Part shown: positions 1-9,400 of the stretch, piece by piece
How positions within the stretch are numbered: position 1 is the stretch's first letter
Layout: the number at the start of each line of letters is the position of its first letter
NCBI RefSeq assembly: GCF_007859865.1
Contig: NZ_SJPI01000001.1
Span: 1,612,001 to 1,676,000 of the forward strand
Direction of reading: 5' to 3'
DNA: 64,000 bases
DNA from: Rubripirellula amarantea
GTDB taxonomy: Bacteria; Planctomycetota; Planctomycetia; Pirellulales; Pirellulaceae
Program-made: the position numbers and the translations under genes
The notes under the pieces: generated by a model
Seen by the model: the letters and a program-made list of their open reading frames with translations, nothing else
Database searches by the model: none
Told to the model about the DNA's origin: nothing

Positions 1-437
1 GTTGGGCTCACGAAGGATTGGCGAGCTATTTTGAGGCACCGAAAGATGCGACGTGGTCTGGTATCGGTGCGGTCAATGAAACGCGTTTGGGTTACTACCG
101 AATCTTGGCACTCGATCCAGAGCGTTCCTCGATTGAGTATGTCGTCACCGACAGGATTTTTGACGAGGCAGGCGATCACTTTTCGCAGTTGGCAGCCTAC
201 GGACAAGCTTGGGCGTTGACTCACTTCTTGATGGAAAAGCACCTGGACAAACTCATTGAGTTTTATCGCAAGATGGCCGTCGATGATTTTGAAACCACTC
301 GCGACGAAGTCTGGCAAGCGAAAGTACTCAAAACGTTCAAGCAGTGTTTCGGCGACTTAGAAAAGCTCGATTTGGAATGGCGATCTTATATGCAAGGACT
401 TCGAACTGACGCCGAAAAGCTAGCCGCCCAACCGTAA
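1..437 (+). CDS. C-terminal part of a DUF1570-type peptidase-like protein
   Basis: The reading frame is open from the left edge (frame beginning at base 3) and ends with TAA at 435-437, so only the last ~144 residues are present. The first visible residues are WAHEGLASYFE. This matches the 'W..EG.A.Y' block that follows the HExxH motif in planctomycete DUF1570/gluzincin-like secreted proteins; the same block appears as WFMEGTAD in the gene at 20485-21780. The rest is helical and charged, as in the C-terminal half of that family. The HExxH motif itself and the start would lie outside the window, so catalysis cannot be judged. The TTG at 18 is internal and is not taken as the start. Confidence 0.7.
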   Translation, partial: WAHEGLASYFEAPKDATWSGIGAVNETRLGYYRILALDPERSSIEYVVTDRIFDEAGDHFSQLAAYGQAWALTHFLMEKHLDKLIEFYRKMAVDDFETTRDEVWQAKVLKTFKQCFGDLEKLDLEWRSYMQGLRTDAEKLAAQP

Positions 438-513
438 CGATTTAGTCGCCAGACTCATTTCCGGCAATCCAACAAGAAGGCCGTGTCCAACACCACAGGC
501 TAAAAGATCCCAA

Positions 514-599
514 TGCCCAGGGCGGGACTTGAACCCGCATAGCCGTTACCAGCCGGGGGATTTTAAATCCCCTGTGTCTGCCAATTCCACCACCTGGGC
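514..599 (-). tRNA. tRNA-Leu (UAA anticodon)
   Basis: On the minus strand an 86-nt cloverleaf runs from 599 to 514. The acceptor stem GCCCAGG pairs with CCTGGGC. The D-arm is TGGNAGAC-like, the T-arm GCGGGTTCAAGTCCCGC is canonical, and a long variable arm marks it as class II. The anticodon loop TTTAAAA carries TAA (UAA), which reads UUA leucine codons. The 3' CCA is not encoded. It is convergent with the preceding peptidase-like gene. Confidence 0.95.
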
Positions 600-1152
600 A
601 GGTGCCGCTTATCGCGGGTTGGTGCATTTCTTCATGCGGACATTGGCTAGGCCGCTGCCGTCGATTCTTGAAACGGACGACGGTACGAATCGTTTGGTTC
701 GCACCCGAACATTAGAATAATGCTCCTTCGGGCTGGCAACCGCCTATCAGCATCGAAAGACAGAGCAACTTTGTTGGTTCGTGCCCTGTATTTATCGCCC
801 TTTGTTTTATCGACTGCGACGATCGTGACCGGCCATTGCTGGCTACGTAGCGACAAAACGTTTCAATTCCGACGCTCTTGAGACCGCTTGGCTACCCAAG
901 TTCTCAGCAACCCAGTCGTCCGCAATTACAGCCCTCTGTAAAACCAGTCCACAGCAAAACCGCGGCTTCTGCTGGTCCTGGACCTCTGCCATCTTCGTCG
1001 GCCTGCCATCTCATCGGCCTGCCATCTCAGTGTCTCGTCACCACGGTACCCCAAGCCGTGGGCCGGTGGCGGAAAGTCTGCAACACCGACACGCGACGAC
1101 AGTATGATGGGAGCTCGCAATTTTGCTATTCGCTCCTATGGGCAACTGATAA
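600..1152. other. Intergenic region, no gene recognised
   Basis: This is about 550 bases between the tRNA and the first sulfatase. Short frames on both strands (for example 647-856 minus, 878-1156 plus) show no recognisable protein features. A perfect 16-bp tandem duplication (TCGGCCTGCCATCTCA) lies at 998-1013 and 1014-1029. The tRNA-Leu promoter (reading left) and the sulfatase promoter (reading right) must lie here, but I could not identify convincing -35/-10 boxes. Confidence 0.5.
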
Positions 1153-2706
1153 ATGATGACTCGGTTTACCGTTCTCCTGCTCGCTGCTTTGACTGCTACT
1201 GCGGCCGTCGCATCGGATCGCAACTTCGTTTTCTTCCTCGTTGATGATCTAGGTTGCAAGGACCTAGGGTTCGAAGGAAGTTCGTTTCATGAAACGCCCA
1301 ATATTGATGCATTGGCCGATGCGGGAATGCGATTCGATCAAGGCTACGCCGCATGCCAAGTTTGCAGTCCATCGCGAGCGAGTATTTTGCTTGGAAAGGC
1401 TACGCCTCGTCACGGCATCACGGATTGGATTGGTGCAGCGTCGGGAATGAAGTGGAACCGAGACGACCGCGTGTTACCGGCGGAGTACGTACATAACCTG
1501 CCGCATGAAGACGTCACTCTCGCTGAAGCCTTCCGTGATGGCGGCTACACGACATTCTTTGCCGGTAAGTGGCATCTTGGGGCTGAGGGTTCATGGCCAG
1601 AAGATCATGGCTTTGACATTAACAAGGGTGGCTGGAATGTTGGCAGTCCGGGCGGCGGGTACTTTGCGCCGTGGAAGAATCCTCGGCTTGAGAGCGGTCC
1701 CGACGGCGAATCGCTTACAATTCGTTTGGCCAACGAAACGGCGTCTTTCATTGACGAGCATCAAGATAAACCATTCTTGGCTTACCTTTCGTTCTATACG
1801 GTTCACGGACCGATCCAGACACGCGAAGCGTTGTGTAACAAGTACCGCGACAAGGCAAAGCAAATGGGCTTATTGGGCAATCAATCCCGCTTCGAATTGC
1901 AACGCCGGTTGCCTGTCCGTCAAGTGCAAGACAATCCGATCTACGCTGGAATGGTCGAGACGCTTGATACTGCGGTCGGCATCGTGATGGAAAAACTTAA
2001 GCAAACCGGTCTCGACAAGAACACCGTTGTGATTTTTACCTCTGACAACGGAGGCGTATCTTCGGGCGATTCGTTCTCGACAAGTCTGTTGCCGTTTCGC
2101 GGTGGAAAGGGAATGCAATGGGAGGGCGGTATCCGCGAGCCCTTCATTATTCATGTGCCTGGGACTACAAAACCGGGTTCGATTTCGCAGACTCCCGTGA
2201 TCGGAATGGACTTCTACCCGACGATGTTGGAACTGGCCGGTTTGCCGCTGAAGCCTGAACAACACGTCGATGGGGTCAGCCTGGTGCCTGTTCTTAAGGG
2301 CGGAGCCATCGCGGACCGAGATCTGTTTTGGCACTACCCGCACTATGGCAACCAAGGAGGCGAACCTTCGTCGATCATTCGTAGCAAGAATTGGAAACTG
2401 ATTTTCTATCACGAAGATGGTCGAACGGAGCTTTATGACATTGAAAAAGATCCGGCTGAAGAAACGGAGATTGCTTCGCTTCACCCCGACGTTGAAGCGG
2501 AACTAAGAAGCCGCCTCGACGCTTGGCTTGACGAAACCGGTGCCAAGCTACCCAAGCCTGACCCTCGCTTTGATGCGCGAAAGTTTGAGGAACGTTTGAC
2601 GCGAGTTCGAGAGACCCTGATGCCAAAGCTCGAACGTCAGCATGCCGACTATCTCGACAAGTCAAAGAAACCGAGTCCGGATTGGTGGGGAAGTGCCGCC
2701 GATTAG
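1153..2706 (+). CDS. Secreted Cys-type sulfatase
   Basis: A 517-residue exported sulfatase of the alkaline-phosphatase superfamily, which hydrolyses sulfate esters, probably on sulfated polysaccharides. A signal peptide covers about residues 1-20. The metal-binding pair DD at 31-32 is followed by the active-site motif CSPSR at 71-75; this Cys would be converted to formylglycine. Further on are AGKWHLG near residue 140 and TSDNGG near residue 299, both standard for the family. Two in-tandem ATGs (1153 and 1156) are possible starts. The exact substrate cannot be read from the sequence. It opens a run of sulfatase-related genes on the same strand, but with long gaps, so co-transcription is not evident. 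Confidence 0.93.
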   Translation: MMTRFTVLLLAALTATAAVASDRNFVFFLVDDLGCKDLGFEGSSFHETPNIDALADAGMRFDQGYAACQVCSPSRASILLGKATPRHGITDWIGAASGMKWNRDDRVLPAEYVHNLPHEDVTLAEAFRDGGYTTFFAGKWHLGAEGSWPEDHGFDINKGGWNVGSPGGGYFAPWKNPRLESGPDGESLTIRLANETASFIDEHQDKPFLAYLSFYTVHGPIQTREALCNKYRDKAKQMGLLGNQSRFELQRRLPVRQVQDNPIYAGMVETLDTAVGIVMEKLKQTGLDKNTVVIFTSDNGGVSSGDSFSTSLLPFRGGKGMQWEGGIREPFIIHVPGTTKPGSISQTPVIGMDFYPTMLELAGLPLKPEQHVDGVSLVPVLKGGAIADRDLFWHYPHYGNQGGEPSSIIRSKNWKLIFYHEDGRTELYDIEKDPAEETEIASLHPDVEAELRSRLDAWLDETGAKLPKPDPRFDARKFEERLTRVRETLMPKLERQHADYLDKSKKPSPDWWGSAAD

Positions 2707-2846
2707 CGATAAAGGCTAGATTTGCTGGTTTCTAATCTTTTTGAGAAAAAGCGTTAAGGCAATCTTTGGGTTTCGACGCAGGTGTTGGTGAAGCGGATGA
2801 CCGCTAAAACCAATCACCAAAAACGCTCGATGAAAAGGCCCTTCCA

Positions 2847-3386
2847 ATGTTCACGCTCAAAAACGTACGCACCGCAATTCTTGTCCTCACCGTTGCCATT
2901 TTGGCTTCAATCTTCGTGTCCGATGTTTCAGCCCAAGGGTGGATTAACCCAGAGGTTTATAACTCGGGTCGAAAGGTCACCGGTGCTCATTACGACCCCT
3001 TCACCGGGCAGATCGTTGTTCGCACTGATCAAACTAAGGTTCGCGAAAGCTACCTCGATCCCAACCGCAACCAGATCGATCCAGGTTCCTATCGTCAGGT
3101 TAACCGCTACGAAACAGACCTCAATGGTGTCCGCTGGCACGTGACCGGAACACAATGGACTTCCAACGGTGTGCCTCACGGAAATCTTTCACGTCGTCGT
3201 GTTGGTGGAAGCAGTGGACCGGTTGTTGAAGATCGTAACGAGCACGTTGCATACGGAGCTCAGAATCTAGGAGGCTCGACCCAAGGTTCCACCAACAAGA
3301 CAAAGACCGTGCGATCCAACAAGTTGCCTCAGCATCGTCGTGGTACTGGATCCCGTAGCACCCTTGGCCACTACAGCCCTTTCTAG
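2847..3386 (+). CDS. Small exported protein of unknown function
   Basis: A 179-residue protein with a clear signal peptide (hydrophobic segment about residues 10-28, cleavage after VSA-Q). The mature part is basic and rich in Gly, Ser, Asn and Arg. It includes a region with regularly spaced Tyr and hydrophobic residues (about 30-110), then a low-complexity basic tail with RRR and HRRGTGSR. I do not recognise a family. It starts at ATG 2847, where the signal peptide begins, and is followed by a strong intrinsic terminator, so it is probably transcribed alone or as the last gene of its unit. Confidence 0.7.
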   Translation: MFTLKNVRTAILVLTVAILASIFVSDVSAQGWINPEVYNSGRKVTGAHYDPFTGQIVVRTDQTKVRESYLDPNRNQIDPGSYRQVNRYETDLNGVRWHVTGTQWTSNGVPHGNLSRRRVGGSSGPVVEDRNEHVAYGAQNLGGSTQGSTNKTKTVRSNKLPQHRRGTGSRSTLGHYSPF

Positions 3387-3417
3387 GTCGAAACAGCAAT
3401 GAAGTGGCTGTATCAAT

Positions 3418-3452
3418 GCGAAGGCGATCTCAGTGATTGCCTTCGCTTTTTT
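3418..3452 (+). terminator. Rho-independent terminator after the small exported protein
   Basis: The 8-bp perfect stem GCGAAGGC (3418-3425) pairs with GCCTTCGC (3439-3446), followed by a run of six T (3447-3452). It sits 32 bases after the stop codon at 3386. Confidence 0.85.
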
Positions 3453-3751
3453 CGTGCTCAACCCTATCTAATGCGCAGATTATCTAACGCGCGGAACGAT
3501 CCAATGTTCACATTGAGATCAGGCGCTGGTCGGCTTGCTGGTGCACGCTTGCAACTCTTCCGTCAGGATAAAGATTGCTAGGTTGTTTGAGGCCTCGATG
3601 TCTTTGTTTTGTTGGTATCGAACCAAGTCATAAGTGTGAGCGGGTCACAAGCGATATTGGTTTAGAACAGTTTTGGGCATGGCACGATGAACGTGTAACC
3701 CGTCGTTCAGGCATGGGTTATTCTGGGGTGCTAATGTTCTGTTGACACGTT
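3453..3751. other. Intergenic region, promoter of the FGE-fold gene expected
   Basis: About 300 bases lie between the terminator and the next gene. I see no credible coding frame; the 60-residue frame at 3399-3581 runs through the terminator hairpin. The promoter for the gene at 3752 should be here, but no box is convincing. Confidence 0.4.
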
Positions 3752-4876
3752 ATGGAAATTCCCTTGAAACGATCGGCCCCACTGCTCCCCCTTTGCCTTC
3801 TGCTGCTGAGTTTAGTCGTTGGCTTCGCTCATGTAAGAAAGTCACTAGCGGACGATTCTTCTGGCGTCATGAAGTTTGCAAGTCATGACAATGACAGTTT
3901 GATCTCGATGATTCACCAAAAGATTAAAGCTGAATCAGCTAATGCGACCGAAGAGGAGATGACGTCTTATCAAGAAACCATTCCGTTAACAGGAGTGTCG
4001 TTTGATATGGTTTCCATTCGAGGTGGCAAGTTTCGAATGGGCAGTCCTGGGGATGAAGTCGATCGTCGCGAGAACGAAGGACCCGTATGCGAAGTTGAGG
4101 TCTCATCGTTTTGGATGGGGCGCTGCGAAGTGACTTGGGACGAGTACGAACCGTTCATGGTCACAGCAGTTGATCGCGAGAAGCATGGCGGACGCAAGGA
4201 CTTTGATCCGAAGGTTCACACGATCGTTGATGGAGTTAGCCAACCGACGCCGCCATATACCGAGATGAGTTTTGGAATGGGGCAAAAAGGTTATCCCGCC
4301 ATCAGCATGACTCAGCACGCAGCGAACAAGTACTGCCAATGGCTTAGTGCACAAACGGGGCATTTCTATCGTTTACCCACAGAGGCCGAATGGGAATACG
4401 CATGCCGAGCGGGTTCCGAAACGGCCTACTCATTCCCCGAGGACGAAATCGAAGACTACGCTTGGTACTATGACAACAGCGATGACAAGTACCAGTTAGT
4501 CGGTCAAAAGAAACCCAATCCATGGGGGTTATACGACATGCACGGCAATGTCATGGAATGGACGGCCGATCGTTTCGTCGAGGATTACTTCCAGGCGATC
4601 AAAGGCATCCCCAGAAATCCCTGGTTGAAGCCAGATCGACTCTATCCTCGCAGTGTTCGAGGCGGAAGTTGGAACGACGATCCTGAGCAATTACGGTCAG
4701 CCTTTCGCACCGGCAGTGATCGAAGCTGGAAAGATCAAGATCCTCAATTACCAAAGAGCATTTGGTATCACACCGATGCCCAGTGGTTGGGTTTTCGGGT
4801 CATCCGACCTCTTGAAGTCCCATCGGCAGAAGAAATGTCGCAATACTGGAACAGTGCCACGGGCGCACGAAAATAG
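3752..4876 (+). CDS. Exported FGE/SUMF1-fold protein lacking the catalytic cysteines
   Basis: A 374-residue protein with a signal peptide (about residues 1-34) and an FGE-sulfatase (SUMF1-like, C-type lectin fold) domain from about residue 85 to 355. Recognisable blocks are GGKFRMGSP, YPAISMTQHAANKYCQWLS, RLPTEAEWEYACRAG, NPWGLYDMHGNVMEWTAD, RGGSWNDD and WLGFRVIRP. Canonical formylglycine-generating enzymes carry two cysteines just after RGGS; here that segment reads RGGSWNDDPEQLRSAFR with no cysteine. It is therefore probably not an aerobic FGE despite lying among sulfatases. Other FGE-fold proteins have binding or different enzymatic roles, and the role here is unknown. The next gene begins 37 bases downstream, which suggests an operon. 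Confidence 0.88.
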   Translation: MEIPLKRSAPLLPLCLLLLSLVVGFAHVRKSLADDSSGVMKFASHDNDSLISMIHQKIKAESANATEEEMTSYQETIPLTGVSFDMVSIRGGKFRMGSPGDEVDRRENEGPVCEVEVSSFWMGRCEVTWDEYEPFMVTAVDREKHGGRKDFDPKVHTIVDGVSQPTPPYTEMSFGMGQKGYPAISMTQHAANKYCQWLSAQTGHFYRLPTEAEWEYACRAGSETAYSFPEDEIEDYAWYYDNSDDKYQLVGQKKPNPWGLYDMHGNVMEWTADRFVEDYFQAIKGIPRNPWLKPDRLYPRSVRGGSWNDDPEQLRSAFRTGSDRSWKDQDPQLPKSIWYHTDAQWLGFRVIRPLEVPSAEEMSQYWNSATGARK

Positions 4877-4913
4877 AGCTCTCCCTTCCCTCCCCCCAAT
4901 CCCACCTAATTCT

Positions 4914-6278
4914 ATGACCACCATTGAACGTCGAAAGTTTTTACAGACCGCAGGGATGGCAACTGCCGCAGCAAGTACGTTGATCGTTCCGCGGGTTTAC
5001 GGACAAGCCACCGATGACAAGCTTCGAGTCGCGTTGGTTGGTTGTGGCGGGCGAGGAACGGGTGCCGCTAACAATGCGTTGTCGGTCGACAACGCGCAAA
5101 CAACTTTGCACGCGATGGCTGATGTGGTGCCCGATCGTTTGCAGTTGAGTTATTCGTCACTGAGCAACGAGTACGCAGAACAACCTGGCAAGGTCGATGT
5201 GCCACCCGAACGCCGGTTTGTTGGATTCGAAGCCTACAAGCAGGCACTGGATACTCTTCGGCCCGGCGACATCGCATTGTTTGCAACCCCGCTCGCGTTT
5301 CGATGGGTTCACTACCAGTACGCTATCGAGCGTGGATTGCATGTGTTCATGGAAAAACCCGTGATCGCCGATGGCCCCAGCGCTAAACGCATGTTGGATC
5401 TTTCGGCGCAAGCTGATGCCAAGAACCTTAAGTGTGCAGTCGGTTTGATGGTTCGTCACTGTCGAGGTCGTCAAGAACTGCACCAACGAATCCAGGATGG
5501 TGAGATTGGCGACATCATCTCGATGCGTGCCTACCGAATGCATGGTCCAGTAGCGTCTGCGTTTTCGACTCGCAAGCCAGACGATCAATCGGAGACGATG
5601 TTTCAGATCGAACGGTTCCACAGCTTTTTATGGGCCAGCGGAGGTTTGTTCAGCGATTTCTACATTCATCAGATCGACGAAACGTCTTGGATGAAGAACG
5701 CTTGGCCGATCAAAGCTCATGCGTTGGGCGGTCGGCATTATCGAGGCGATTACATCGATCAGAACTTTGATCATTACAGTGTCGAGTATACCTATGACGA
5801 CGGCACGAAATTGCACTTCAACGGTCGCACGATGTTGGGTTGCAAGAACGATATGTCGAGTATGGTTCACGGCAGCAAAGGTTCAGCGATCGTTTCAACG
5901 TCCGGGCATACGCCAGGCAAGGTGAAGACGTTTAGTGGCCAAAACGCGGATCGGAAAGAGATTACGTGGAAGTATCCTCAGCCCGAGAAGAATCCTTACG
6001 AGTTGGAATGGGTTGATCTCGTCGACGCGATCATCAATGACAAGCCCTACAATGAAGTGCCTCGCGGTGTGGAGGCAAGTTTGGTAACGAGCATGGGACG
6101 TATGTCGGCACATACCGGGCAAGAGATCACTTACGACCAGATGCTCAATTGCCCTCATGAGTTTGCTCCGGACGCGGACAAACTGTCTCCTGAGGGTCCC
6201 GCGCCGATCATGCCCAATGAAGACGGTACTTACAGTGTTCCGCAGCCTGGGTTATTGAAGGACCGCGAATACGCGTAG
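4914..6278 (+). CDS. Tat-exported Gfo/Idh/MocA family oxidoreductase
   Basis: A 454-residue NAD(P)-dependent oxidoreductase of the Gfo/Idh/MocA family. The N terminus has a twin-arginine type signal (ERRKFLQTAG followed by a hydrophobic stretch), typical of planctomycete members. The Rossmann motif VALVGCGGRG lies near residues 41-50, and the MEKPV motif containing the conserved catalytic-site Lys is near residue 145. The family acts on sugars and inositols. I chose ATG 4914 because it directly precedes the RR signal; the longer frame back to 4653 only overlaps the previous gene. Its position next to the FGE-fold protein and sulfatases suggests sugar metabolism linked to polysaccharide use, but the substrate is unknown. 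Confidence 0.9.
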   Translation: MTTIERRKFLQTAGMATAAASTLIVPRVYGQATDDKLRVALVGCGGRGTGAANNALSVDNAQTTLHAMADVVPDRLQLSYSSLSNEYAEQPGKVDVPPERRFVGFEAYKQALDTLRPGDIALFATPLAFRWVHYQYAIERGLHVFMEKPVIADGPSAKRMLDLSAQADAKNLKCAVGLMVRHCRGRQELHQRIQDGEIGDIISMRAYRMHGPVASAFSTRKPDDQSETMFQIERFHSFLWASGGLFSDFYIHQIDETSWMKNAWPIKAHALGGRHYRGDYIDQNFDHYSVEYTYDDGTKLHFNGRTMLGCKNDMSSMVHGSKGSAIVSTSGHTPGKVKTFSGQNADRKEITWKYPQPEKNPYELEWVDLVDAIINDKPYNEVPRGVEASLVTSMGRMSAHTGQEITYDQMLNCPHEFAPDADKLSPEGPAPIMPNEDGTYSVPQPGLLKDREYA

Positions 6279-6491
6279 GTGCGAGTCAGGTATTTTCTAA
6301 AGTTCGGTAGCGAGACTGATAGGCATTGGTGCCGGTGTTGCTAAGCAATGTTGTGGGTCGCAGAGAGCGATGTCGGCTCGGTCGGAACAAGTTGCTGCGA
6401 CTCGCGTGAGTGACTCAGCTTGGAAGTGTGATGCTCGTACGATGAACGAGTATTTCGTGTTTGATACAACGAATGAGAGAGACTGCTTCTG

Positions 6492-9400
6492 ATGAAACCT
6501 ATTAGTCTCATGCTGTTGATGGTCGCCATGGGTAGCTTTAGCGTCCATGGGGATAGTCCGCCAAACATTGTCGTCTTCTTGTCGGACGATCACACAATTA
6601 CCGATTCATCGGTCTACGGGTCGACCGAACTGGCAACGCCGAACATGGCGAGGTTGGCCGCCGACGGCATGACCTTCGACCAAGCGTTTGTTGCTTCACC
6701 ATCATGTGCACCTAGCCGAGCGGCTTTGCTGACAGGTTTGATGCCAGCTCGAAATCAAGCCGAGGCTAACCATTCAAGACCGAAGGCCGAGATTAAGAAG
6801 TTGCCTGCCTACTTGCAGGAACTCGGATACGAAGTCGTCTCGTTCGGAAAGGTCGGCCACTACAAGCATACCCCCGAGTACGGTTTCGATGTCGCCCGAC
6901 ACTATCAATACCATGAAGATGTGGCGGTCCCGGAGTCACTAAAATGGCTTCGCGAACGAAATTCATCCAAGCCGCTGTGCCTGTTTGTGGGTACTAATTG
7001 GCCTCACGTGCCTTGGCCCACAAGTGAACATTATTCGCCCGACGAGGTTTCAGTGCCTTCGACCCACGTCGACACAAAGGAAACCCGCCTAGCGCGAGCT
7101 CGTTACTGCGAAGCGGTTCATACGATGGATCGTGAACTAGGTGAAGTGTACGACTTGGCTCGTGAAAAATTTGGCGAGAACATGTTGTTCATCCACACCA
7201 GCGATCATGGTGCTCAGTGGCCATTTGGAAAGTGGAACTTGTACGACGATGGGATTCGCACTCCACTGATCGCATCTTGGCCGGGACACATCGTGCCTAA
7301 GTCACGAACGCAAGCCCTGGTTTCCTGGGTTGATTTATTGCCCACTTTGGTGGATGCAGCAGGCGGGCAACCCGACCAAGAACTTGATGGCCGTTCGATC
7401 TTGCCCGTTCTTCAAGGCAAGACGCAAACGCACTCGGACGCAATCTTTACCGTGCATAGTGGCGATGGGAATATGAATGTCTTTCCGTCTCGTAGCATTC
7501 GTACACAACGTTGGAAGTTAATCATCAACTTGCGTCCCGAGTTTCGTTTTACCTCTCACGTGACAAAGGTTCGTGACGAGGACAGTTACTGGGACAGTTG
7601 GATCGAGCAAGCTAAAACGGACTCGTCAGCAGCCGACAAAGTTCGGCGCTACCACGAACGGCCACGGTTAGAGCTATTCGATTTGCAGAACGATCCGTTG
7701 GAACAAACGAATTTGGCAACCGCCCAGGAACACGCCGCCCGTTTGGCTGAGATGAAGGAACGATTGGTCTCTTGGATGCAAGATCAGGGCGACACCCAAT
7801 CGGTCTTTGGGATGCCCGAATTGTTGCCTCGTGTCGGTCCTAAGCCAAATATCATCACGATTTTCATTGATGATATGGGCTGGGCTGATTTGTCCTGCTT
7901 CGGTGGGACGGTTCAAACGATCAACATTGATCGGTTAGCCAATGCTGGAATTCGTTTTACCAATTTCTATGTCAACAGTCCCATCTGCTCACCCTCGCGC
8001 ACTGCACTGACTACGGGGCACTATCCAGCTCGGCATCGAATCACTTCGTACCTGGACAACCGCAACCGCAACCGCGAACGTGGGATGGCACAGTGGCTTG
8101 ATGTCACCGCACCTACGCTGCCGCGGATGCTGAGCAAAGTCGGATACACAGCGGGCCACTTTGGCAAATGGCACATGGGCGGCCAACGTGATGTTGGGGA
8201 TGCACCGTTAATCACAAAGTACGGTTTCGCGGCTTCGTTGACCAACTTTGAGGGCCTTGGTCCTCGCGTATTACCGTTAAAGGATGCCTATGACGGCAAG
8301 CCTGCCGTGCCCCATGCACTAGGTAGTGACAAGCTCGGACATGGGCCCATTGAATGGGAAGATCGGTCTGTGGTCACCAAACGATTTGTTGATCGAGCGT
8401 TGCAATTTATCGACGATGCCGTCGCTACCAAGACACCCTTCTTTGTGAATGTCTGGCCCGATGACGTCCATTCGCCGTTCTTTCCACCGAAAGCATTGCG
8501 TGACGATGAACAAAAACGATCGCTGTATCACGGTGTATTGAAAGCGATGGACGATCAGCTCGGCGAGCTAATCAGTCGCATCGAAAACGACGAAACGCTA
8601 CGCGATAATACTCTCATTTTGATCGCTAGCGATAACGGACCGGAGCCTGGGGCCGGCAGCGCGGGATCGCTGCGAGGGCACAAAGGAGAATTGTGGGAAG
8701 GTGGAATTCGCAGTCCGTTGATTGTATGGGGACCAAAATTGATTCACCCCGAGTCCATGGGTTCGGTCAACGAAACCACGATCCTTTCCAGCGTTGATCT
8801 TGTCGCTTCTCTCATCGCAATGGCCGATGCACCGACTCCTGAAAACTACCGAAGCGATGGCGAGAACCTTCTCGCGGCGCTACTAGGGTTCTCTCAAGAA
8901 AATCGAAGTCGACCGTTGTTTTGGCGACGTCCGCCTGATCGTCCCGGCACTGCTGCGCGTCCCTGTCCTGACCTCGCCGTTCGTGACCAAAATTGGAAGT
9001 TGGTTTGCAACCTTGATGGATCGGGAACTCAGTTGTTCAATCTAAAACGCGATGTCGGCGAGACAGTCAATGTCTCAAGTAAGAACAAGCAAGTGACCAG
9101 GCGACTCAAATCCGCAGTCTTAGAATGGAACGCTACGCTGCCCGTTGATGGAATTCAAACCATCGTCGTTCGCGGCACTGAATCGTTTCGCGGCAAACCC
9201 AATGCGATTCCCGGAAAAATTGAGGCTGAACACTGGGACAAGGGTGAAGCGGGAATAGCGTACCACGATGTTGACACACAGAACCGTGGCGAAAGTTATC
9301 GCGAAGCAACACAAGTCGACATCGAGAAGCGAAGTGACGCTTCCAACGGACACGGAGTTGGATGGACTCAAGAAGATGAGTGGCTGGTCTACACCGTGGA

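Noticed and set aside
878..1156. 92-codon frame before the first sulfatase
   Set aside because: Low-complexity Pro/Ser translation spanning the 16-bp tandem duplication and running into the sulfatase start.
3399..3581. 60-codon frame after the small exported protein
   Set aside because: It runs through the terminator hairpin and T-run and has no protein features.
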